Shown one piece after another: positions 1-11,411 of a stretch of DNA of 64,000 nt. The notes under the pieces were generated by a model, which saw only the letters and a program-made list of their open reading frames with translations, was not told the origin of the DNA and ran no database searches. This DNA is from Cristatella mucedo (lineage: Eukaryota; Bryozoa; Phylactolaemata; Cristatellidae): NCBI GenBank assembly GCA_009760855.2, contig WPIO01000176.1, forward strand, positions 55,001 to 119,000, written 5' to 3'. Position numbers and translations under genes: made by a program. Each line of letters begins with the position of its first letter. Position 1 is the first letter of the stretch.

Positions 1-530
1 TGAAGGGACCTACAAGTGGGTGACAAAACCTCGGAAGTCGATTCGGTGCTTGATTGGGAGTGACGACAGGTCGTTGAGAAATGGCATAATAATAATTTAA
101 TACATTTGCTATAGCGCCCTCAGAGAACTCAAATCTCTTTCTAGGCACTTTACTGTTGCAACTGGAATGCTCACGACAGACAAGCCTGGCTGCAGAGTTT
201 TACCTCAACTGTAAGCTCCAGAGTGCACAGGCCGATAGACCTTCAAGCAGTGAGTTACAGAAGTTGAGGTGGGAAGTCACAAATGCATGGACCTATTTGG
301 ATCTAGTACCTAAGCAGGCCCACATTTTTGCAATATTATGAAGCTGAAAGTATGCAGCTGGCGCAGCCGTCAAATAACGATCACTTTAGGATAAGCCATC
401 TAGATTTTGCGCAGACTGAACTGGATATATGCTGGCAGAGCACATTTTGAGCATTAAGCTCTCCAATTTTCGAGTCACACTAGTTTGCCCATACCTAGTA
501 TGCTAGTTTTCTTGTCATTTAAGACCCAAA
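1..530 (-). mobile_element. LINE-A (CR1/L2-like) fragment, cut by window edge
   Basis: On the minus strand this matches the reverse-transcriptase C-terminal region of the better copy at 38990-40530: the stretch around 1-80 corresponds to about 39470-39545 and 150-530 to about 39555-39960. It is diverged and has no long frame, so it is an old, dead copy. The match is interrupted at 80-150 by a separate LINE tail. The element continues beyond position 1. Confidence 0.8.
82..150 (-). mobile_element. Solo LINE 3' tail nested in LINE-A
   Basis: An ATT-type repeat, then the minus-strand signature of the LINE 3' end (GCGCC, AGAGAACT, CTCTTTCTAGGCACTTTAC). It sits between two pieces of LINE-A that are adjacent in the copy at 39545-39560, so it was probably inserted there. 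Confidence 0.65.
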
Positions 531-599
531 CTGTTAACTTAACTCACTTCCGCAATTCACTCTCTCCTGCTGCTGACAGTGGCACATTCTTTCCAGCCG

Positions 600-1170
600 T
601 CCAGGACCTGCTACTTCCATGCTACTCACTTACTCGAGTGCCTTCCGGACTCAGCCATGCTTTTCACTCATTTACGCTTTTCCTTATTGTGTGACATTAA
701 GTTTGTTGGCTACTGCATGTGCACGAAATGCTACTTAGGCTTTAAGGATGCTATAAAACTCTCTAGCATAACATCTACTTACTCCTTGAGGCTTTGTGTT
801 ATTACATACAAAGATACACTACCTTATATAAAGTTGAAGGGGAGCTTCTTGTAATATATGGTAATACTAATAATATTGAGCAACTTTACAGCACTCTAAG
901 AGATCTGAATCACTTTCTAGGGCACTTTACTTACATGGCAGATGATGGGGACTTACGGATGCTTGGTCGATGGATGGAAGCATAGACACATTGACAAAGT
1001 CTAAGCAGGTGTTATGCTGGAGAGTTTTCATTTCTGAGCAGCTTTCGGTGTGCATATGGTTGCCAATGGATTTAATCTCACCCAACAAATAAAACGTGAG
1101 AAGCATAGCCGAGTGAGGATGGCAGTCGAGGAGGTGAGTGGCATAGAAGCAGCTGCCGACTGATTCAAGC
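600..1170. repeat. Imperfect long inverted repeat
   Basis: The left arm (about 600-765, + strand) and the right arm (about 1010-1170, read on the minus strand) align over about 160 bp at roughly two-thirds identity by eye. Shared blocks include ATGCYACTCAC, TCGRSTGCC and CTCTCYAGCATAACA. The spacer holds a LINE tail. I do not recognise the family; it may be two opposed copies of one repeat. Confidence 0.6.
850..937 (-). mobile_element. LINE 3' tail fragment
   Basis: TAATACTAATAATATT followed by the minus-strand LINE tail signature (CACTCTAAGAGA, CTTTCTAGGGCACTTTAC). It lies in the spacer of the inverted repeat. Confidence 0.6.
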
Positions 1171-1585
1171 ATAATTTCACGGCCGAAACATCTTGCCTCC
1201 GAATCGTTCTAGACGAAAAGATCGATGTCTGCTGCAGCCATTCATAAGGGCTAGCCCGGGTATATTCTCAGCGCCTTCACTAAAGTCTTGGGTAGTCCTA
1301 AGATCGCTCAGGATATCGCCGGAAGACTTGAAATGGTCCTTGACTATATCCACATAGATGGAATGGAGCCTGCCACCAGACTTTAACGGCGAGCATAACT
1401 CCACATAGCAAAAAGCCGCAACACAAAGTAGGTGACAAGTGCTGGATTTTTCTACAGCGAACTCAGGGCCTAAGTTACAATTAACAAGTGGGGCCCATAC
1501 AAAAGACCCCTAACCCTAATTTCCATAATTCTGGAAATACCCACCTTACCTCCACCGCTCCTCCTGCATTTAAAAAGAAGCTAAA
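1171..1585. other. Unassigned stretch
   Basis: No gene, repeat family or RNA recognised here. Confidence 0.4.
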
Positions 1586-1860
1586 AAAACGCACCTGTTT
1601 ATCACAGCATTTAGTGGGTCATTTTGATCCGTCCTTAGTTTGCTTATGCATGATGACACTGTGCATGCTATCAGTAACCATATTTTACATGCTGATACTG
1701 TGCATGTCACCTCTAACCATGCTATGCTTGTTAACATTGCGCATGTAACCACTAACCATTTGATCATGCTCCCTTTACAGCACATGTTAAGTGCCTAGAA
1801 AGAGATGGAATCAAGTTCTCTGGGGGCACTATACAAATGAAATATTATAATTATTACTAT
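1586..1860 (+). mobile_element. LINE-A 3' end
   Basis: It holds the last codons of the LINE-A frame (the CACCTGTTTATCACAGCATTTAGTGGG region), the 3' UTR with its repeated GCATGCTGA/CTGTGCATGTCACC blocks, the tail GTGCCTAGAAAGAGAT...AGTTCTCTGGGGGCACTATA, and a degenerate ATT repeat. It is 5' truncated and diverged. Confidence 0.8.
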
Positions 1861-2068
1861 TATACTTACCACAGCAAGTACATGCATGCACACACAAACA
1901 CTAAAAATACACAAATAACATGAAAGCCGACACGGTGACCTTAGCAGGCCATCGAAACAAATAAAATCTCCAGCCAGGTCAGAGACCAGACCAGCATCAA
2001 CAGAACCAGCCAGCCAGCCGGCCACGATCAAAGCCAACAAGTACAGGGCTTGTCTTAAGCAGGAGCCC

Positions 2069-2252
2069 CTAGAGACTCTAGGCTCTGCCGGTCCCAGCCC
2101 ATCAAAAGGCGGGAGACATCCGGCCGGGCCCACGGATCACTCACTCCTGCCGCTTGCCAGCTAGAGACTCTAGGCTCTGCCGGTCCCAGCCCATCAAAAG
2201 GCGGGAGACATCCGGCCGGGCCCACGGATCACTCACTCCTGCCGCTTGCCAG
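2069..2252. repeat. Perfect 92-bp tandem duplication
   Basis: Two adjacent 92-bp units (2069-2160 and 2161-2252) are identical by eye; each starts CTAGAGACTC and ends GCTTGCCAG. The identity suggests a recent duplication or an assembly artefact. No coding content is recognised. Confidence 0.9.
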
Positions 2253-2605
2253 CTAGCCTAGCACTGCCTAGGCCAGACATGATCGTGAAACAGCAATGCA
2301 ATCCACATCGTTTGACCTTGCTAGCGATCTGATCGGAGCAGCAGAGGCCGAGCCCTTGTTGCTGCTGAGAGCTGCCAGCCTCGGCAGTTGCCCCGGTTAG
2401 TCGACCGTGTTGTTGGGGCAGCTGCTCAGTGAGGCACATTCTTGCTATTGCCAGCTTATAACATCAAACAACTGCTCGACCACCTTACACAAGCCACCTC
2501 CGCCACCATTAGGAGCTCTTGCAGTCGAATGGAACATGACGGTTAGGCACAGTTTTCCATAGCTCACTGAAAGTCTAAGCGGCTTTCAGTGCACATAGAG
2601 CAGCC

Positions 2606-2731
<126 letters not shown>

Positions 2732-2739
2732 CACGCACA

Positions 2740-5640
2740 CATATAATAAATAGATTTCAGTTACTTGCTACTTGCAGTCGAATGGAACAAGACTCATGGG
2801 CACACGACGGGGCATTACAGCACCCAATCGGACAAGGTGGTTAGCCTGCAGCACCGAATGCCGGTAGCAGTTGGCATGCCCATTCTAAGAGGGGCAAGAG
2901 ACAGCAGCAGCTAAGTTTGATGGTGAGCCTACGTGCTGCATGCAGGAGAAGGCGAACCTAAAGGGGGGCGGCAGCAGCAGCCAGCAACGGCCATCAACGG
3001 GATTAGCTAACACCTATCAGCTAACACCTATCAGCTGTGCCACATGCGGTGCCACATGCGATGCCACGGGGCTGCCATCGAAGCTGCCTTCCTCTCTGCA
3101 GGGGGGAGGGAGGGAGGGAGGAGGTGGGGGGCCCTCCAAGCTCCCGAGGAGCTGTCGGCGACCCACCGAGGGAGGGAAGGAGGCAGGCAGGCGATACAGC
3201 AGCATTAGTGCAGGCAGACAAGACAACTCGGAAGGGATTTGGGACAACATTTAAGGGAAGCTGCCGTGGATGAGGGAGGGAACTCGATGGGCCAAGGAAG
3301 GGGAAGGAAGGGGGAGGTCATGATTGGGGGGAGGCAGCCGGGCAGGCGCAGGTCAGGCCAGGCCAGGGCGTGCAGCACGCATGTCGTTTACCGAGCCGTT
3401 GCCTTGTCACCCCAACCCTGCTGCTGCTGCCGCAGCTGCTGCTGAGTGGGAAAACGGGCGGCGCAAAATAGAGATGGCTCCCCCCCCCCCCCCCGAACAG
3501 GTTCTCCCCCTTTCTCGTCATCATCACCATCACAGACAGGCAACCGAGGCGTTCCTTAGAAAAGTGACAATGCAGACCCCGAGGAGCCGCAGGATTGGTG
3601 CAGCGCAAGTAGCAGCAGAGACATGCACAGCCGCGGCAGGGGGGGGCACGCATGCTGGCTGTGCGGCCGTAGCTGCAGCGTCGTCCACACACGCCGCAGC
3701 CGCCACCGCCACCGAGGCAAGGGTGCTCGCTCGGCACGGCCAGAGGAGGCTACTACTCACTGGACGTGGTCGAGGCACTGCACGACCTCGTGTACGCTGG
3801 TCGTAGGAGTGCCGCAGAGGACCGACGCCTGAGGCGCACAGTCCGCTGCCTGGAATGTCACCAGCGTGTACGTGCTCAGCCCGTCCTGGTGCAAGAAAGA
3901 GCAAGAAAGAGTAAAGTGCACGCTCGGGCTCGATCGAAAGAGAGGCGGGCGGCGAGTGTGCCTGGCTTGCGACAAGCAGCAGCCACTTAACAGCCAGCAC
4001 ACTTGGATCACGCTGCTGCTGCTGCTGCTCAAGAGCAAAGAAGCCCAGGCCTGCCTCGGCTCTCAAAAGCAAACAAATGCAAAAAAGAACAACCCGACGA
4101 CGACCTTAAGGAGAACAGGCAAGGTTGAGCATTTTATATTACTAGCAGCAGCCGGTCGGATGAAACCTGTCGAGCCCCCTCCCCCCCTCGCCCTCCAGCG
4201 ATTACCACAGCGGTGGCAGTGTAGGCTTCTGGCGTTAGGCCCACAGACCAGCATCACTCGTGAGACAATCGCTTGGGGAATGCCGACAAATGCGGCGCAT
4301 GCAGATAGGCCAGCTGCCTAGGAAGCAGCAGCAGCTGCATCACAGAAAGAAAGTTGGACGAGATGGCGCAACCATTGCTCAACCCCTAATGCATTGCCGG
4401 TCGGTGGAACTGCAGCTCCCTGACGTCAACAGGCAGTGCTTGTGACCCACACAGGCTCAGGGGCAGCAGCCGGTTCCAGTATGCCCTGAACTGCCCTGCA
4501 TAACCAGGCACGCAGGTAAATAAAGTCTTCAAGAGGCCGATCTCCCATCTTATTAGTTCAGGCAACTGTAAACACCGTGATAGCAATGACGGCTTGCTTG
4601 TCCCGACTGTGCCACGTCGGCAGAGGAGGAGACCCACGGGACAGCCATCACGGTCAATGTCAATCGAGCCACCCTTCAATTAGAGGGTTGGTGAGGGTGG
4701 GGGAACCACCTGGTCGATGAGCTCACATGCTGGACTCGGTGTTTCCATGAGCACGTGCCAGCTGCACATTCGGCCAGTCACAAGCTCCCAGCTCTGCTCC
4801 CATGTGTCACGACCATCGACAGGCCACACCAGCTTTTTCATGCGATCCTGTGAGCTGTTGCGACTGCAAGTGCACCAACATCCGAGCAAGACACAAACAG
4901 GACGAGAGTCAACGATAGCCGACAGGAGGAAAGCTGACGGGCAAGCCTCAGAGCTCGAACCTGTCGAGTGGCATGACCAGCCCAAAGCCTCAGATGCTCA
5001 GCAGAAGCTGGACAGCAAGCAGGGCTGATTCAACACAAAGCAAACGAATAAAAAGAGAGCACAGCACATCGAACCACTGCTTTGAGATGGGGTTCCTCTC
5101 TACCCAAGTCGTCTACCTTCCTTCCAGGTGTTCCTCCTTCCCAACATGCCTTGCACAGGAGCCCTGCCGAGTGATGATGACTGGATAATGCTGGAATGCA
5201 ATCAAACATTTTACAGTAGCTGCCACCAGCACTGCGGCTCACCTCGTTGACCCTGCAGGCAGGCTACTGGACAAGGGCAGCAATCCCCACCTCAACCCCT
5301 CCTCCAGACTGGCAGGAGACCTTTGATCGTGTTCTAGTTTCGACCCACTTAAAGGAGTGAGCATACATAGCCAATGGCACTGAGGGACCATCGACTACAC
5401 AGCTGAGCCTGTGCAATTCAGGCCAGCAGCGCCTGTGGAGCACTCACTGGCTGCACGGAGCATCAGCCAGAGTGGCCGGCCGCATGTGCATCTAGACTGC
5501 ATAGTGGTAGCATTCCAGCTGAAACCAGGCTCTCGGCCTGCTGATTTTAACAGCCTCACTTGCATAGCAGCAGGAAAGCTTTACTGCTTATCATCACCAT
5601 TGGCAGGCAGTTTGTGATCGCGTGGCCACTCCAGGAACCA
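2740..5640. other. GC- and purine-biased unassigned stretch
   Basis: It contains GGGA-rich and CAG/CTG-rich patches and a C homopolymer near 3481-3494. Several frames are open in both directions because of composition. No domain, splice-consistent exon or known repeat is recognised. Confidence 0.35.
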
Positions 5641-5832
5641 TATTTGCATGCCGACCCCGTGCATGTCACCTCCAAACCATGCTATGGTTGTTGTCATTGA
5701 GCATACTAGCACTTATCATTCGGTCAAACTTTCTTTCCAGCAAATGTAAAGTGCCTACCTAGAAAGAGACTTGATTTCTCTGAGGATGCTATAAAAATCT
5801 ATTATTATCATTATTATTATATACTATTACTA
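5640..5832 (+). mobile_element. LINE-A 3' end
   Basis: 3' UTR blocks (TTTGCATGCCGACCCCGTGC), the tail signature AAAGTGCCTACCTAGAAAGAGA and an ATT/ATC repeat. 5' truncated and diverged. Confidence 0.75.
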
Positions 5833-5898
5833 GAACCTACGACCTGGGTAGTGAAGAGCAAGCCGTTTACCACTGGGCTCAGACCCAGGGGCCTCCTG
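5825..5898 (-). mobile_element. tRNA-like SINE head fragment
   Basis: On the minus strand there is an A-box-like TGAGCCCAGTGGTAAACGG and, about 25 bp on, a degenerate B-box-like GGTCGTAGGTTCTAG. This is the layout of the tRNA-derived SINE heads seen elsewhere in the window. It abuts the LINE-A tail. Confidence 0.5.
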
Positions 5899-6084
5899 GT
5901 TAACCATGCCATCCCAATATAAAGCAATTCGGCAGAAGCTTATGTAAACGCAATGTAAAGTAATTTGGCTGTAGCTTATGTATATACTAACCATAAGACC
6001 AGGGTATCTGGAACGGAGAAAATGTAACTGCTTCCCAAGCGATTTCACTCACAAGTAATAAGGAAACATTGGTCGGCAAAAACA

Positions 6085-6493
6085 CAGAGGTCGGCAAACT
6101 CCGGCCTTTAGGCCAGATATGGCCTAGCTAGTACTCCAGTCCGGCCTAATGCCCCTAGTTATTTATTATTGGATCCGGCCTAATTTAGTTGTCACGGTTT
6201 TATTCCCATTCATTACTGCCGGTTGCAGCTCACAAGTTGTCTGTGGTCTGTGTTTATTTTTTGAACTGATATCAGGTGCTTGTATGCAACCGAAGTGGCT
6301 GGCCGGGGAGGGATGATACGATGTCTACCCCAATAATTTCTGTTTGCATTTGTCCATCTGTTGCGACAGTTTGTCCAGTCTGGTCATGCTCCCTCCTCCA
6401 TGTGGCCCTATGACGTGGGCATGGTTTCTTCTGGCCTAGTGTGCCTTCTTGACCTCAAATGGCCTAGTAGTCCAAAATATTTGCCGACCCCTG
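6085..6493. mobile_element. hAT-type MITE with terminal inverted repeats
   Basis: The left end begins CAGAGGTCGGCAAACTCCGG. The right end, reverse-complemented, begins CAGGGGTCGGCAAATATTTT. CAGGGGTCGGCAAA-like ends are typical of non-autonomous hAT elements. Both ends also carry GGCC/GGCCTAG motifs inside the terminal repeats. At 409 bp it is too short for a transposase. The bases immediately flanking it do not match as an 8-bp target duplication, so it is probably old. Confidence 0.75.
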
Positions 6494-7829
6494 AATTAAT
6501 GAAACGGCACATGTCCTATACATTGGCCCTGTGTCAGGCACTGACGACCGAACAAACCTGACCAGGGGGTCACGCACCAGGAGTCTTTTTACCAGAAGGC
6601 AGAAGGCTGAAGGGTCAGGAGATGAACGACTGATGGAGGGACAGACTGAGAGTCTCGACAATGCAACGCATGATCGACTAATTCGTTGGTCGCTACAGTT
6701 CTCGGCCTCGGCGCCCCTCCCATGCTTCGGCCCTGGGTGGCCACGCCCTCTGACAAGCCCTCGGCTCCTTGCTCCTAGCTCCTCGGCCTCAGCTCCACAG
6801 TAAATTCCACCCTTGCCTCGGCCGTGCCTCTCTTCGCCCTCAGCCGTGCCCCACGGTTGTGCCTCTCCTCACGGCTTCCCAATCCGGGAACAGCCAGCCG
6901 GCATTAAGGGCAGCTGCATGTGCACAGCCGTGACAAGCACTCAGCAGCAGCACCGGTAGCCAGCCTAAACGGCAAGCAGGACTGACAGCAGCCACCTGAT
7001 CCCAAGGTGCCACACCGTCCGGCTGGTCAATCGAAGGCAGCAGCAAGAGGCAGGGCGCAAGCAACTAGGCAGCAAGCACATCAACGTCACGATACGATAG
7101 CGACAGACTCCGCCCCTGCCCCATAGCTGCAGCAACGTTCGAATAACACAGCAACTACAACGACTGACCGGATGTTGGATCTTGTTAGAGCTAGGTGTGA
7201 TCGGCGGCGGCAGCTGCTGCCGCCACAGCGTCATGATTCACACCGCCCACCCTCGGCTCTCCGGGAGTTTCACTGCCACCCCGAGGGGGGCCGCCCCGAG
7301 CGGCAGCCTCGAAGAGTAGCAGATGGCAGACTAAGCCAAGCACTACGCTGTCAAGGAGATCTGTGCTGTGCACTGTTGCTGCCATGCCTCATACTCACAT
7401 CGCAGCCTATCTCGGCATCTTCGTTTAGTGCAGGGTTGAAGTACCTATCCAATGAAGAAAGCAGCCGCACATCAGGTGCGCTCTCACTAGCACAGGCTCA
7501 AGAGCAGCAAGGGAAAAGCTTGGGAACCACGTGCAAGTAGCCAGCCAGCTTCACGCACTTGTTGGGAGGGAGTGCTACAGCAGCATTGTCGTCCTTGTCG
7601 AAGGTGGCAAGAGTGCAGCAGCTGTCACACACACACACACTGGGCTGTGGTTGCATTAGGGTCAATAAACTTGTGCTAGGGTCACTCGACTACGGTCGAT
7701 CAACCAGCTGGTTTCCAGTAACGCGACACCACATACATGGGGACAGCGAGGGGGTGCGGGCTTAAGCCGCTCCTCTTGTAGGGGAGTAGCAATCAGCTGC
7801 ATCAGATTATTGTCAGACTCTGTCGGTCC
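6494..7829. other. Unassigned stretch
   Basis: No gene or repeat recognised apart from a short (AC)n at about 7628-7640. Confidence 0.35.
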
Positions 7830-7830
7830 C

Positions 7831-7918
<88 letters not shown>

Positions 7919-8009
7919 GTCTCTCTCTCTGTCTCACTGTCTCTCTCTCTGTCTCTCTCTCTCTGTCTCTGTCTCTCTCTCTGTCTCCCTCTCTGTCTGT
8001 CTCTCTCTG

Positions 8010-8099
<90 letters not shown>

Positions 8100-8101
8100 T
8101 G
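7830..8101. repeat. (CT)n array with CTGT interruptions
   Basis: About 270 bp of pyrimidine dinucleotide on the + strand with scattered CTGT and CCCTCT units. Apparent frames of repeated Ser-Leu or Glu-Arg are artefacts. Confidence 0.97.
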
Positions 8102-8199
8102 GGCCACCGCAGCTGCTGCCTCACCCGAGCTGCTGCCTACGTTAAGTCTACCAGGAGACGGCAGCAGGCACTTACCCCAGAGTCGGCACAACATAGGCG

Positions 8200-9020
8200 A
8201 CCTTGAGGCTGGCGAAGAACGGACTCAGGTTCGACGTGGCCTCGACGAGAAAGACGACGTCGGCCACGGGCGCAGATTCGGTAGCAATCACCATTTCTAC
8301 AGCCGCATCCCTTTCGCCCGTGCACGGCAGTACGCCGACGACAAGACAGGGCTGGCAGAGCGACTGCCGCTAGCTAGCAGCCGACGGCCGCACTCTCGCT
8401 ATCCGACGATCGCGAGGGCAGCGGGACGGATCCGCGTACGACGAGAAGATGCGGCCGCCGCCGGTTGACGTCCACGGAGTATGCAATATGTCGCAAATAA
8501 ATCACTCGGCGCAGTAGCGGTAACTTTCGAGCCGCAGCCGCTAGCTTTCCGGCTGCGCTTGGAAAAAACCAGTCGCGAAGTCGCGCCCCGAGCGTTTACC
8601 CGCGCTCGTTCGGCCCCTCTGCGCTGCCTCGAACGACTCCAAAACCGGTCAGCGGGCCAGCGGGTGCGCGCGCGCGCGACAACGGGCGCCGCGATCCTCA
8701 CGCAAGAGCCACAGACGCCTCACTGAGTAGCCCGGAAATGCCGCTGCGTTCTGATTCGTCTGCGGAGTCCACGTGCGGTGCCCCGAGACGAACTCCCCTT
8801 TCTGTCAGTAACGAATTAAGTCGGGGAAAGTTTGCTTCTCCGGTTATTTTTCTTTTTTTGTCCGGCCGCTAAATTTATGCGCGCGTTTTGATTGGCGCCG
8901 CGAATGCACATGGTGGATAACGGTTCGCGAAATCACGCCACCTTCTCTACGCGCTGAGGTACAATTCAGTGCACACCGGCTAAGCCGGCTCGCCGTCCTG
9001 CCGCGGAAGGCCAGCAGAGC
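8200..9020. promoter_or_regulatory. CpG-rich block, candidate promoter
   Basis: The CpG density is high compared with the flanks, including a GCGCGCGCGCG run near 8668 and many TCG/CGCG words. It ends beside the candidate first coding exon at 9024. No TATA box or other core element was assigned. It could serve the CYB5R gene or an unseen transcript on either strand. Confidence 0.4.
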
Positions 9021-9023
9021 ACA

Positions 9024-9044
9024 ATGTCTGTATCAGCCGCCTGG
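9024..9044 (+). CDS. Candidate first coding exon of CYB5R
   Basis: An ATG with A at -3 (CACAATG) opens MSVSAAW and meets a GTAAAT donor at 9045. The exon ends in phase 0, as needed to join the exon starting at 28482, and lies next to a CpG-rich block. Joined, the N-terminus would be seven residues followed at once by the hydrophobic anchor, giving 303 residues against 301 for human CYB5R3 and 305 for CYB5R1. Seven codons carry little information and the intron would be 19.4 kb, so this is a positional and phase argument only. The alternative is an unspliced start at ATG 28457. Confidence 0.33.
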
Positions 9045-9610
9045 GTAAATTGCTCGCAGACTCACTTCATTGGCTGCGCACACGCGGCCGCCGCATAGGC
9101 GCGCGGCGCGTTTTACTTTTCGTCAGTTCGACCGACCCTCGCACGGTCGGTGGGGGGCGGGCGGGCGGCCTTCGTTCACCCTGTGGTCAACCTTCGATAG
9201 CCGGGACTTACGCTCACCGGTGCTCGATAGAACCGCTACTGTGGCCGCACGTCCACCGTTGCAAGTTGGTCCTCCGACGTTGTATTACATGATTGAGAGG
9301 CTATTGCTTTCGGACATTCCACCGCTGTCCGACCTTGGTCAACCTAAATCCGGCTGCACTCTGTGGACTTGGCCAGCCCCAGAGAAAGTCGGAATGGCGG
9401 AGTCGCGTCTCTTTTTCGAAGAGCCCGCCAGCAGACACGGGTTGACTGCCGTGCGAGCGACGATGTTGACGCCTCGCTGCCCTTTGCGTGGCTGTGCGAT
9501 GTGGACTTGCGGCCGTCCGTTTTCGAGGCTCGACTAAAGCAAAGGTCTCAGCCGATTCAGCTGTCTCATTTATAAAGCGGCCAAAGAGTCGTAAGAGCAG
9601 CTATCGCTCG
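9045..9610. other. CpG-rich flank, unassigned
   Basis: CpG density stays high to about 9600. No domain is recognised in any frame. Confidence 0.35.
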
Positions 9611-9614
9611 GCTC

Positions 9615-9732
9615 GGCCTGCAGGTGGCAATAAAGGATTGATTGCAGGAATACGTGCACCCCGCGAACCTGGCTGCCGAAGCAGGAGTGCTTGATCGATC
9701 ACAGCTGAGCTGAGACCTTGTGTGAGGACCGA
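9615..9732 (-). mobile_element. SINE1 copy (tRNA-derived)
   Basis: It shares GGTGGCAATAAAGGAT and the GAGCTGAGACC end with the copy at 26885-27010. The body is diverged. The tRNA-like head lies at the right on the minus strand. Confidence 0.55.
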
Positions 9733-10575
9733 TCGTGTTTATTTGCTGAGCGGCATGGATCGAGCGATGACTTCAGTAAGCTGTCCAGCCGTCAAGGGGC
9801 TTTGACTAGCCATCATCACCCTTGTCTTGTTATGAACTTGTGCCCATACTACCGGCCCAGTGTTCGACGTGCCGGCATCCTCGCGAGAGGAATCGCTAGC
9901 TCTGGTACCCCAACGTCACTGTTAGCCTTGCTTGCGCAGCCAGCGTGAGTCGATGCATGGCATTCGAGCTAGTGTGTGCGAGCCTGGTAGAGATGATGCG
10001 AGGGCGGCTGCAGCCCCTGCAGAGCAGCTCTCAGCTCCGACCCGCAGCTCCCTGCAGCTCTTGCCCTCGAGCAAGCGCCTGCCTCATCGACTCTCTTTCC
10101 TTATTGGTTTGAATTGTCCTCGTGCCGGTGCAATCTCTTTGGGACGCTCGCTTGGCGACAATTGTCTCTCTACCGTGACAGTTATCTTAGGAGGTGGGCC
10201 ACTGCTGCAAGTGGCCTAAAACTCGAGGGTCTCTGGGCCGCTGACGGTCGAGCTCTTTAGTAGAGGGAATGTAGGCTGCCGCTGATTCTTTAGATAGGCA
10301 GTCGCCAAGGCTTTTGCATCCGCTCTGTGCCCACCACCGTTTTTCTGTGATTACTACGACTTCGGCTGGCAATACGATCGCCTGTGGCCACCGGAATGCT
10401 GTGTGGAGTCCGTGCCCTGGTCTGTCCCTCGAACGCGTGGTTTAAGCTTGTGAATCGGACGTCGCTGAGTGTGGCAGATGCTCTCTCCTTGCTGCACTCA
10501 GCGACTGCACTCTGCCGACCCACAGCACTGGCCGGCCACTTGAGATTGGTCGGCTTGGAGGTTGCTCAGCCTCGG
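9733..10575. other. Unassigned stretch
   Basis: Nothing recognised. Confidence 0.35.
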
Positions 10576-10700
10576 GGCTGATGGTGCTCGCTCTGCCCAC
10601 CACCCAGGTCGTGGGCTTGAGACCTGCAGCAGGGCATTTATTATTACTCACTTCAAAACCGGGCTAAGGCTCTTCTGCCGATACACATACAGGAGGCCTT
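10575..10700 (+). mobile_element. SINE1 copy (tRNA-derived)
   Basis: A B-box-like GGTCGTGGGCTTGAGACC is followed by GCAGCAGGGCATTTATTATT and ends in GGGCTAAGGCTCTTCTGCC, matching the 3' part of the other SINE1 copies. Confidence 0.6.
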
Positions 10701-11324
10701 TGAATCAGCTGGTGTTCACTTTTTACTTTTAACTACCTCCTCCCCTACCTTATCCATCACTGTCCCACTCTGACCGTAACACGATTGGTTTGTCGGAGCT
10801 ATGTAGGTTGGTGTCTGTAAAGTTGGTAAATTCCTCTGAGGTTTAAGGAAAGGAGGAGAAGGCTGCAGGCTGTATATCCTGTATCATGTCCTTCGCATCC
10901 GGCAGCAGCTGCAGTGATGTTGGCGGCAGGGCTGGCTTGGCCACGCAATGAAATCCTGGCTGGGCTCCTTCGAAGCTGATACAGAGGCCGCAAGGATTGA
11001 GCATTACGAGAGTGCTCTTCTGTGGCATTCATACTGCCCAATCCCTATCCCCTCCCCGAGAGGACCAGCGGCCTTGAAACAGAATGCCTGGCAACGAAGC
11101 CGGCTAGGAGACGTTGCTCTCTGGCATGCCAGCCGGACAAATTCATGCGAATTCGTAAGACGATTGTGAGGGGCGTTCGTTTGTAAGAATGCTGCATATG
11201 ACTCCTGTCGACCACCATCCAGCCATTAGCTGTGATGCGTTTGACGTGCCCTGACCCACCAGTCACGTGGCTTGGGGAGTCTTAGTGGTCGACTGTTTCC
11301 TGAGGTCTGGGTGCCCCATTCTCA
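10701..11324. other. Unassigned stretch
   Basis: Nothing recognised. Confidence 0.35.
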
Positions 11325-11348
11325 GTGTGTGTTTGTGTGTGTGTGTGT

Positions 11349-11410
<62 letters not shown>
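11325..11410. repeat. (GT)n microsatellite
   Basis: About 86 bp of GT dinucleotide with one GA interruption. Confidence 0.97.

Positions 11411-11411
<1 letters not shown>

Noticed and set aside
3318-4321. Long overlapping frames on both strands
   Set aside because: The GC-rich, CAG-rich composition lowers stop frequency; no domain or splice-consistent structure.
7810-8194. Ser-Leu and Glu-Arg repeat frames over CT/GA arrays (also at 13227-13715, 19572-20195, 32092-32455)
   Set aside because: Translations of dinucleotide repeats, open on both strands at once, with no flanking protein-like sequence.
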